In this document: positions 29,001-41,000 of the stretch, piece after piece | Position numbering within the stretch: the first letter of the stretch is position 1 | Layout of the letters: each line of letters starts with the position of its first letter | Position numbers and translations under genes: made by a program | Notes under the pieces: generated by a model | The model's database searches: none | What the model saw: the letters and a program-made list of their open reading frames with translations, nothing else | Told to the model about the DNA's origin: nothing | Origin: Apus apus | Taxonomy: Eukaryota > Chordata > Aves > Apodiformes > Apodidae | Assembly (NCBI RefSeq): GCF_020740795.1 | Contig: NC_067305.1 | Coordinates: 4,216,001-4,280,000 of the forward strand | Reading direction: 5' to 3' | Length of the DNA: 64,000 bases

Positions 29001-32000
29001 TGGTTTGGGAAGTTGACATTAAGCCTTTGTTTCTTTTCTTTGTTTCTTTTTTTTTTTGAGGATTGTATATTATAATAATAAATCGCAGAAGAAAAAAAAA
29101 ATAATAAATTCTCCTTGTTCAAGAGAGTGGAAATCAAGGAATGCTCAACTCAGTTGTTTCTAATGAAATGAAGTGGATAAAATGCAATCTGCAGCTTTTT
29201 ATTACACGCTCTCCCACTTATAATTAACTGCCCCAGCTTGCTGAGGCCCAAATGGGCACTTCTGGAATTCTTTGTGTGTTTCTACAAAGCATATTTCATG
29301 CTCAATTGAACAGATTTGAATACACTTGCTGCAAGTTCCTGTCAAATTTAATTTATAATCATTTACTGAGAACGAAGTTTATTTGCAAACCTGGAGAAGC
29401 CTTTTAATAATTGCTTCAAATTATGCTAGACGTGCTGTTTCTGGGCTAAATTACTTATTTGTTTATTAATTTTTGTAGTTTCAGCTGTACCAGGTGGAAA
29501 CCATGATTTATTTTAAGGTCTGGGGGAGATGCTCCTGTGTCAGATGAAAGGGAAAGAAGGGCTCTGGGCAATTTAAAGAGAGATCAAAACAGAATCCTCA
29601 CCCATGCATGACTGGGCTATACCAGCATTTACAGAAGCAGCCATTCTGCCTCCATATCCTCACACAGATTAGTCTGGGATCATTTGCTCACTAAAGCAAA
29701 CACAACAATTGATGCTAGGATGAGAGTGGAAAAGAAGAAAAACACCAGCACTCACTGGAGGTGACATGTCTGGATCTACCCTGGCGTCTAAACACTAACC
29801 TGGACCCAAGTCATCCTCTACTGCCAAGGGAAACTGGCTCTTCTGAGGGGCTGGTCTTGTCTCCTGTGAACTGCAGCAGGATTTCCCACTACCTTTGGCT
29901 CTCTAAAGTGGCACCCAGAATTCTGGGTCATAGGAAGATTTTAGCAGAGAGCTAGAAGGGCATCAACACTGCAAGAGCAGTCTGACTTGCATTTACTGTG
30001 AGGTAAGCTTAGGTGACAGGTAGTTCCTCACAGCAGGTACTCACTGCAAACATCTGTCCTCACTTGCTCTTCAGTATCTTGTTTTAATTCACCCTTTTCA
30101 TAAGTGAGTACAACCTAGAAATGTGTTGAAGCAAACAATTGCTTTTCTTCCCTGAAGATGCTCCTTTGCTTGTGACCCCATGGTGAATTACACATGGGTT
30201 GCAACATGGTCACAACTGACAGGTTGGGCCTGAAGGAAGTGAACACACTCAAGACCAGATGAAAAGTTACAAAGAAAGAGTTTTGATTAAAGCTGTGATG
30301 AAGAAAAGCAATAACAACAAATCCAGTATAAATCCAGTTCGTTTAAAGAGCTTTGCTTTCTGCAATTGAAGAGGACACACTCCTCTGGATATAATTAAGG
30401 GAATTCCCTGTCCATACCTGACATTGAGGCAGTGCCAAATCCATGTTTCAGGAAAGAAGGTTCTTTTCCTCTTCTCTGCTCTGCTAGAAGAAGAAATAAG
30501 TCCCTGGCAATGAATTATTTTAATAAGACAGTTTTAACAGCAACTGAGAAATCAGTGTTATCACCTGAATGCAGCTCTCATGAGCAACCCAAACCCAAGC
30601 TAGCACAGATTCATAAATGTGACACAAACTACAGAGTCTTTCCAAATGATCCCACGGTGCACACACACCCAGCAGTCTGGAGACATAAATAATACTAAAA
30701 AAAAAAAAGTATAAATAAGATAATCTTAAAACCTAACATTAATAAGATCATATAAATAAAGAGAAAGGTTTTATGATCCAAATGCTTTCACTGAGGGAGC
30801 TCAAAGAGAGCATACAGAGCATGTCACTTCCCATGACATGATGATAGGGCCTCACCAACAGCAGTTCCTACAATCACTACTGAGTTACAATTAAGTTATA
30901 CCTTTTGTTAGGTCTATCAAGAGGATGGAAGAGAGTTTCCCTACCACCCCCTTGTCTAAACCAAGCATGAAAACAGCTGAGAACATAAAAAATCCAGTAG
31001 CTCAGAGTACCACAGACAATATGCATCACAACACAAATGTTACCTTGGTGCTATTTTAGAATGCAGTGTAGCCACCAACGTCCCCGTGTGTGGCTGGAAA
31101 GCTGGGACAGCCTCATCTGTGTACATGCCTCCATTCTGCCTGTGGTTCAAGCTGACTAGATCAGTCATCACAACCAAGCCAGTTTCCTAGACAATAAAAA
31201 TCAAGACCACAAAACAAAAACCAGCAGGGGAAAAAAAAAAAGAATTAAACATGTACCAATATATTTGTTTCCTGAATTGGACCCCCCAACCCTCTATCAA
31301 CTTTTAAGGGGTAAATTTCAATTGACACTTGAGGGTTTTTTTTAAAAACTTTACATAAAAATGAGTGTTAATCTGAAAATATGGAGGCATTACAGAGCAG
31401 AGCTTTTATGAGAAAGTTTGTTTACTTGGAAAATGCATTGGAACAAATATCTAACATTACTGGGTATGTGAAACTGACAGGCAGCTACAGCTGAAAAATT
31501 ATGACACACATTTTTTTCCCCTAGAATACTACATTACAGCTTTTTACCCTTCCTAAAAGTTTCCAGTGTGTTCTGCTGCAGTTAGTGGGCAGCTCTCACA
31601 TCAGGCATCACCCATCCTGCACTGCCAGGAATGCCAAGCAAAATGGAAACTGTCCACAGAGTCTCACAGGAAAAATACAGAATTCCTAGGAAAGCTGTCT
31701 GCCAGCTCTGTCCCCTAACTGCACTTATTCATAAGAGACAGCAGTTCCCAGACAGCAAAGGGAGTATGAGCTTTGTTCTCTTTACATACATAGCCAGTGA
31801 TTACAAATCAGGTGTACAGCAATGCATTCATACCAGCTCTTAACATAAGAATCTTTTCCTGAGATTTTATGCCTCTCAGTAAGACAAAAAAGCATCAGAA
31901 CAAAAGCTCCAAGAAGGCACAGGGAGAGGAGCAGCAGCGACTCCTGCAGCAGTGGAGAGTAACCAGGAGTTAGAGTTTATGATTCAGAGACTGAGGCATT

Positions 32001-35000
32001 GGGGGGATACGTTGAAGCCCACAGGTTTTAAGCCAACACAACAGAACCATTTAGCTAAAATTGCAGAAAGGACAAAGAATGAAGAGACAGAGGATCGAGG
32101 CTGCCAAGAAAATATTCTTCATCTTTCATACAGAACCTGGCTGAAGTGCTCCACCTTCCTTCCCTGTCAAAGTAACTGCAGAAGAGATCTGCTTGCCTGG
32201 AGGAACCTTCTGGTTCCCTGTCTGATTCTCCAGAGAATCAGCATTAACTCCTTCACCCAACACTGGCCCTCTCATAAAGACTGGCCAAAATCAAAGCATG
32301 TTTCTCCAACATCTTTGTTGGAACAGTGAATTCTCTGTTCTCGGAAAATACTTTTCAGCCTAACCCCGGAGAAACAGCTGGGATGTCAAAAAAGCAATGG
32401 CCAGTGGAGCTGCAAATTAGCCTGCAAACATAGAAGTAGAAAAGACACTCCACAGAGAAGTGAGGCTGATTCTTCCTACTGTAAACGCGAAGCGAGCATC
32501 CTTGGTGATGTCCCAGTGCCAGGGAAAGACAGAAGATCTACGGCGTCTACGTGAGGACATGCCTGGCCACCAGAAGTGCCCTTCCTCCTTTGGAGCTCCA
32601 AAAGCATCAGACACATCATACTCTGCAAGCTCTTGAAAAACCTGCAAGGAAAAGGAAGAGTCCTTAGTATTTTAAAACCATCCTTTATACTTAAACATGG
32701 AGGAAGGGAGATTGAGGCGAGACATGAGGAGGAAATTATTGAGTGTGAGGGTGGTGAGAGCCTGGCCCAGGTTGCCCAGGGAAGCTGTGGCTGCCCCATC
32801 CCTGGCAGTGTTGAAGGGCAGGTTGGATGGGGCTTGGAGCAGCCTGGTCTGGTGGGAGGTGTCCCTGCCCATGAGGGAAGGTTGGATCTAGATGATCTTT
32901 AAGGTCCCTTCCAACCCAAACCATTCCATGATTCCATGATAAAGACTAACTTATAAAGTGCAGAGAGCAGTATTAAGAAAGACCTCAGCACCTTAAGCTT
33001 TCTTTTACCTGACTGGCTGTCAGCTGGAAACCTGTCTTCAGCAGATAGACACTCTTATCCACAGTGGCAATGCAGACACAGCTTGATTTTGCAGCTCTGA
33101 CCTTTACGTTCACAACATCACCAGGTCTGGTCTCATTTGCCGAGAGAGTCACAGCAACCTAGGAATTCAACATTAAATCCCATTATCTTGACTCATAATC
33201 AGCTGACAAAACTACAAAGAGTAACAGGAGGCCACCCCCTCCCCTGCACTGGCTGCATTGCCAATACCTGATTTTCAAAGGAGGACTCCACAGTGAACTG
33301 CAGGCTGTCTGTGACCCCTTCTCCGTTCTCCCTGACGTAGTAGACCAGGAGGCGGCCCAGGGGCGCCATGTTGTGAGCTACTGGGAACCGGAGGAACGTC
33401 ACGCAGACTTCAACCTCTGCTGCAGGGACACTGGGAGGTGCTAAACAATACATTGTAAAAAGAAAAAGCAGTGTTCTTTATCAAAATCACCCTTCCTGCC
33501 CCAACCAAATGCTGCGAGGCACAGAGCTCTCCAACCATGACTTGCATCCTCCCCTTGCTCCTCTCATGCACGTTTTTCTTTGACTCAGAATCTTCTCCCT
33601 GCCTTTTCCTTTTGTAAGGTGACAGGCAATTAGCACCCCTAGTGTAACGAGCAGGATGGAGAAGGTGTCTAGAGACTGACTACCTAGTGCTTTTCCTGAT
33701 ATAAAATCAAGGAAATATACAGTAATCTAATAATTTAAAATCAACAAAAGAGGGTATCTCTTGCTGCAGAATGCTGCTAAGAGAAAGAGTATAAATGGGT
33801 CTGAAAATAGATTATGCAGCTCAGAGAGCATGGTTTCATTAGCAGCAGGTAAACAGAATCACAGCCTGGTTTGGGTTGGAAAAGACCTTAAGGATCACCC
33901 AGTCCCCCTCCCTGCCATGGGCAGGGACACCTCTCACCAGCCCAGGTTGCTCCAAGCCCCATCCAACCTGCCCTTCAACACTTTCAGTGACAGAGCAGCC
34001 ACAGCTTCTCTGGGCAACCTGTAAATACAACAGCTCAGAACCAACCTTCAGTGCAGAAAGGGATCACAAATTCTGAGACCACTGAACACCAGAAGCTGGG
34101 TGGGAACAGCTAGGGAAGTTTATTTTACATATTCCCTAACTATCTGCAACTGGCTGCTATTGCAAACATGTTACTGGGATAGACAGACTTTCCCTTTGGC
34201 AGCTGTTGCACACACCTTCCCAAGCACCCCATTACTTACCCCTGTTCCCTGGATTCACCAGGGTTGTATCTTTCTGTTATTCTTTGTACAAATGAGGAGT
34301 CCACAAAGTTCACTTCCACTCCCCAAGCTAACTGCATGATCTTCTCCTTTAGCCTGACCCATGCTATCAGTCCAATTCATGTCCTCTTCCTAGTTTAAGC
34401 TCAACCAGCTCTGTGCATTCCCCAGTCCCTTCATACACTCCCCCCAACCACTCAGCTGATCCCAAGCCCACCATATTAAGACTAGAGTCTTCTTAACAGA
34501 GGAAGACTACAGAAAGACTACAGAAAACTCCCCAAGAGTTTCTCCCTCCTGGAGAAATGCATCTTTCTTTCTAGATGATTCTGTGTGCAATGAATCCAAA
34601 TATTTTTCTTGCACAAAATTATTCTGTGCCCTTTAAGGAGCATCAGATTCCAAATAGGAGGATACTTATGCTTGCAGAAAGGTAGTTTTCCTATGAAAAT
34701 AGGGGCAAGTTTGCATTTCTGATGCTAGCTACCTGTTTCTGGGAAATGTGTGATATCAATGTTCTTCTCAAAGGGAAAGGTAGCTCTTTTGCTCCTCTGC
34801 TGGGTGATGTTACTGGGCTGCAGTCCTGAAAGGACAATGTTGCCTCTCGATGCCACTTCATAATGCAGAGTGAAGTTGCAAGGACATGTGGACTTCACTG
34901 CAATCCAAGCCTCCTCTCCCACCTGCACCCAGAGAGGGAAAAGCAAAAGATGTGGTCTGTTACCATGCATGCTTTTTATTTGTAAAGCACAGAAATCTCT

Positions 35001-38000
35001 TGAGGTTTCAGTCTGCAAGAGATGTGACCCCTCTCCTAGGAAATGTATGCATTCAAAACTATGTTACATTAGCCCTGCTCTCATGGATTTTCTTCACAAT
35101 AAAAAGGGGCCTGTGTTCAGCCCTTCACTCCCTGCAAGTCTAACAGGAGAATGGGCTGGGGGTTGTATGCATTAATGAAAACAATAAAGGAATCTCTGGA
35201 ATCCTGGAAGTTAAGCCTTTTTGCACAGAGCAGCTGTCAGAATTGGTTGAATTTTAGACACCCCTTCAGTAGTCCAGCCCAAAAAAGAAAGGAGATGGGT
35301 TGGGGGTGGGAAGAGATGTGCTTTTGATAGTCTTTGCAACTATAATTGAGATTATACATGGTGATTACTTTCATATGGCAAATACTAGCTCAAACATAAC
35401 CAATGCGGCATGAAATCACTGGGAATAGATTTGAGGGAAAATGCTTTCAAATTACACATGTCTTGATATTAATTTGCAAGTCTGGCACTCAAGGAGTTGT
35501 CAAACACACAAATAAATGAGAAGAGAGCTGCTTTTTTGCTGGGTCAACTCATCTGATGCTCTGATGTGAGCAGCACCACTGACTTCCTGCATTTTGTGTG
35601 CACTGAAGTCCTATTCCCAGAGGTACTCACTAAGTACTGACTACCCTGGAGACATTATCCCCCATATCTCACCAATCCCAACAGAACAGACATGGCTGCT
35701 CAGTCATGGGATTAGGACTGGGTCACGTCTGGCTGAGTAATAAACCTTCTGTGGAGCAGCCAGCTTTCCTAGGAACTAACTTCTTGCTTCTAACACTTGT
35801 GTTAAGCAGGATTCCTTCAGCACCTTCTATTCCTGATCCTCCTGTCATTTAAAGCATAGCAATGCCCAACCTAAGATTGTCAAGGCTGAACAGCAATGCT
35901 AAATCCCAGTGAAATATTTTTTAAAACCTCTTTCTTCAGTACTAACAGTGTTATCTTTCCAGAATGTCTATATAGTACAAACCAAAATGGCAAGGACTTG
36001 AATACAAGGAACTGCCAATGGTTAAATACAGCAAGAATGCCACAGAGTCCAAGAAGTGCCTCGTGACATTAAATATTTGAAGTATTAAGAATTCCCCAGT
36101 GCAAATGATGAAACAATTCATTAAAAATGAATGTAGCTAATTGGAACACCCAGTAAGAGCTGGCAAAGCAGGGAAACAGTTCCCACATCAGCTGGTCATC
36201 CAGCTCCTAGCTTTCCCACAGAAGAATTAGTTCTAATCAGGTTATAATAAGAACAATGTGTTCAGATTAGCAGTGTATAATCCCCTTTCCATACCTCAGG
36301 AAACTTGTAAAAGATTAATTAGCCATTAAACTACCATGAAATGCAATGATAAAAAAATGCTCTTATTTGGATACAAAGAGTCTGAAACCAACCTGACAGA
36401 TCCATTGATAACAGAAATCTAAATGTGAATATTGCCAAAACCCACGTTTTTTTCCACAAAGCAATATGCAGAGCTCAGAGCACCTTCCTGGGTAGAGAAC
36501 AAACCCTAAACAACTCTCAGTAAAACATTATGCAACAAGAATCATAGCTGAATCAAATCTTTCCTTTAGCAAAAACATCACAACTTTTATATGTAAGGAT
36601 TACATTTTTGAGAGGCTCCTACAAAAACTACAGAAGATACTGCTCATAGTTTGATAACTGGAAGATTGAACAGACCCAGCTGAGATTTAACCTGGAAGGT
36701 TGAGTGGGATTACATAGCCCTAACTTAGATCTTAATTACTCAAGATACTCCCACTAACTTGACTTCCAATCTTTCAGCATTTGATGACCTGCACTAAAGC
36801 AGGTAATTTTTACCAAACAATTCACATGTGAATGTTGCCCAAGGTGCACAGAATATATGTTGAAATATGAAAAATGCTGCTAGTTCCTATACCAACTGCC
36901 TTTCCCATCCCTACAATACAAAGGAGAATGAGATACTGCACAAAGGATCAAAGGCCCTTTGCTTTGAACCATGCCCACATCCAATAGTTACTTGGTGGCT
37001 GAGGTGCAGCTACATCAGCCTATGCAGTGGAAACAAACAGTCCAGGATCCCAGAAACAGAAACAGCTAGAAATATTTAATTAGAACAAAGTACTTTGAGT
37101 CAAGAAATGCAGTTGTTGCCATGAAGGAATATGAAGCCAACATACCTGGAAAGGCTTATCTGGTGCCTGGAGCTGGATGTGACACTTGCTGGGCGAGTAC
37201 CAGCTACTGATGGACAAGTAGTTTGGCAGATACTGATCCCCAGAAGGTTTCCCATCGATCGCTGTCACTTTGGTCTTAACAAAAGTTACACCTGAATGTT
37301 ATGCATGCATAGAAAGCCCAATTTGTTCTCTCTTCTTACCCTCTATCCCCACCTCCCAGTTTATATTTTCTAGCTGTTCATCTCTTGCCATCTTTACAGA
37401 TCAGCAGTACTCTCCAAATATTGGCCCCTCACTATGTTAAATTGGATTTGGGGAAGCAGCTTTCCCTGATGGCTACAAACATCAGCTCTGCTGGCAGCAA
37501 GAAGCAAGTGATTGCTGCATGGAAATCCAGAAGTTGAAGCTAAAAGACACTGATTTCCTGTTTGTGACACTGATTTATAAAGTGCAGGTTTGACAAGATT
37601 AGTTACATTAAAGCCTGCTAATCCTATAAAGAGCTTTCACCCACCTCCAGCCAGACGTATTGGGCAGCTGTGGGGATGGAGGGGATTTCAAACTCCACCA
37701 GGCCATTCCTTGATACCAGTTCACTCGTATAAACGTTGTCCTTTGGGGTCAGTTCAGCTTTAATTCGGATAGTGACTCTGTCAGCTGGACTTCCATCAGG
37801 GTAAGTGACTTCTACCTACACAGTGTTGCATTTAGAGAACAATGGGGTTTCCATTATAGGCAATTCCAGTCAGTGACAGAAACAACAGGTGGGAAAAACA
37901 CACCAGAACAGGGTGTAACATCCTTAGATAAGACCAATACAATCTTATACCAGCCATGTGTCAGCCTCTCTACTTCAAATCTTACCTTTCCTTTGTAAGG

Positions 38001-41000
38001 CAGTCCAGGTTTGAACTGTTTTCTGGTATCTTTGGAGTACTTGATATCAATCAGCTGTTTCTGAACAGGAGTGGAGTCATCAAATGTAACCTGCTTGCTC
38101 CCATCAGAGCTGATCACTGTGGCCCAGATATTGACTGTGCCTCGAAAATGCTCTGGAACATCAGCTGGCATCATGTCTTTCACACACACATCGAAAACAG
38201 CAGAGCCATCAATCTGCAAAGGGGGTTCAGGAGTGGAAACAAATTTACATTCACATTCAAGAAGGGTCTAGAAGCCACATCTAAAGCACAGGCACTTGAT
38301 AGGAGTTTGGAGCAGTATTTTTAAAGGATGTGGAGTGGAAGGAATTCATTGGGGAGTAGATGGAGGAAGGAGGAAAGAAAGCAAGTTTCATTTCCCTCCC
38401 TTATCCATAGTCTGGACTAGCTCTGCCACAGACCCTCACATTCTCCCTCAGCCCCATATGCTCTAAAAACACATTAATACTATGCCAACAAATTCTCATC
38501 CCCCCAAACCATAAACATACCACACAAAAATATACAATATTTGTATTATGCTGCACCCAATTATCCCATTTATTAGTTTATTTTCTGATCTCCCACCAGT
38601 AACATAAAATAGAGCTTTGCTACTAATTTCAGAGAGTACAAACCAGGCATTTTAGCACAGCTGACCCAGTGGTCTCCCTCACCTGGGTGGTCTTGAGGAC
38701 AGGGTGTCCCACTTCGTGCCTGTAGTACCCTACACCATTTATAGTCATATTGACAATTAACTTTCCTGTCACTGGTTTTCCAAATGTGTACCTGAAAGGG
38801 GAAGAAGACAATTAATTAACTTCCAGCTGTTTTCTACTTTCCAGGTTATATCAAGGTTGGCAGCATGTGACCAGCACATCTAGAAAACAACAAAAAAACA
38901 ACACAGAAGGTTTTCCAGCCTGTTATTGTTAACATGTTTTATGAAGGCTCTTACATAGGAAACATCTCATGATGACCAGAAATCATCTGAAAAGTCTGGC
39001 ACAGCTGAGATCCAAGCTCCAGTGACTGCTGTTGCTGTACTACAATCTATAGTAATGACTTTATTTGGGACATGCTCCTACCTGGCATGGACAGTTCCTT
39101 TCTCACACAGTGCAAGGTCCCGAATGTAGCGAGGGGGGTCAATTAGCAGCTCAAACTTTGGCAACACTGCAAGGGAAAGAAGCACAAGCATCTTTCCAAG
39201 GAGCTGGGGAGGGGCTTTTCATCAGAGAAGACAGTGATAGGAGAGGGGGTGACAGTTTTAAACTGAGAGAGGGGAGATTTAGGTTAGATGTTAGGAAGAA
39301 ATTCACTCTGAGGGTGGTGAGGGACTGGAACGGGTTGCCCAGGGAGGTTGTTGATGCCCCATCCCTGGAGGTTTTTAAAGCCAGGTTGGACGAGGTTTTG
39401 TGCAACCTGGTCTAGTGGTTCCCTGCTCATGGAAAGGGGGTTGGAACTTGATGATCTTCAAGGTCCCTTCCAACCTTAATGATTCTATGATTCTATTGTT
39501 CAAATATGGCAAAAGCACAGAGAAGATCACTGCCTATGGTGGGATGAGGACAGTGGAGTTAACATTACAGCACCCAGCAGAGAATGAATCAACAACAGTA
39601 GGAAACGAAGATGACCTTGGCAAGTGTCTGTGTCCCTAGAGTACAAGTCTATAAAGAATTTTTCCTCACTTTAAATGCTTTATTTCTCAGGTGCTTCACC
39701 TGAAGTAAAAACATTTCATGACATTGTGCTCTTCCAAAAGCACTGGGGTTACAGTCCAAGCTGATTTGGACACAACTCACCATATTTCTGCACTTCAAAG
39801 GATTTGTTGTACGTGTGCCCTTGCATCTCAGCAAAGATGAGCCATTCACCAAACACTGGCTGGTCAGACAAAGGAAAAGTCATATTGACAATACCTGAAA
39901 AAGGAAACAGCAATTAGTGAACTCCGTGTCACTCATCAGCCCTTGCCAAGGCCTACTGAGCATGGCTCAAGCAGTAAGCAAACAACAATACATAGAGAAA
40001 ACATAACCCCAAACTTACCACAACAAAATGGCTTCAAATTGCTCCACTCGATCATCCGAGAGCCCCGAGGATCCTACAAAGTGGGTTAGGAATGAGAAAC
40101 ATCATAGTGAAAATGGAAGTCACTCATACATGGAACACAGTTTGCAACAAAGAACTTCATATTGTAACACACACACACACCTCACTAACAGCTCAAATGC
40201 AACTAACATCAGTTGAAATTTTCTGAAGATACTTTACCAGGGGGTATTTCCTTTCTAAAAATCAGTATTTATTGAAGGACACTGTTTCTCCAGCCAATGC
40301 ACACAAGACAGCACTGCTAAGCAGCAGATCTTCTACCTGTCTTAAGACACCTAGTTTGGATGGGATGAACTGGCCCCTGAAGACTCTCTCTTTCTGTCCA
40401 CAGAGGGAGCTGTACAACTAGCAAGGCAGTTTTTAGGTGACAAAGTCAGATGAAATTAGTCCTGCTGGTTTTGTCAGCAGGAAATCTGTGACCGAATGCA
40501 AACATGAGGGAGAATTCTTCTGCTTGCTGAAAGCTACAGAAAATGCATGGTATAAAAAAATAAATAGACTAGACACAGAAGGAACCTCTCATTCACCTCA
40601 TAAGGAAGAAGACAGGAGTACCCTTTCCTTGCCATGAATTTCTATTGTCCACTATCATAATGTTTGGGTGCAGAGATGAGATTGGCCCTGCTATACCAGC
40701 CCAGCCAGATGAAGGATAGGAGAGTGTCTGCATTGAAAAGAAGGGAGAAATTGAGTGGGACTGTCACAGTTATAAACCCCAGTGAAACTAACCAGTTCTT
40801 CTCAGGCTGAAGAATGGGAATGGATTTCTGAAACTGAAGTAGAAAACAAGTATATTTGTGGGTGATAAGAAAAAAGCAAGACACAAAGATCAATTAAAGA
40901 CACAGAGGTAGAGATAATGGCATGGGTTAGATTTGGGAATGGCCATAATGGACTTGAGAAGGTACAGATGTGTGACTTGTTCCTCTTAAAGCTACAAGAA

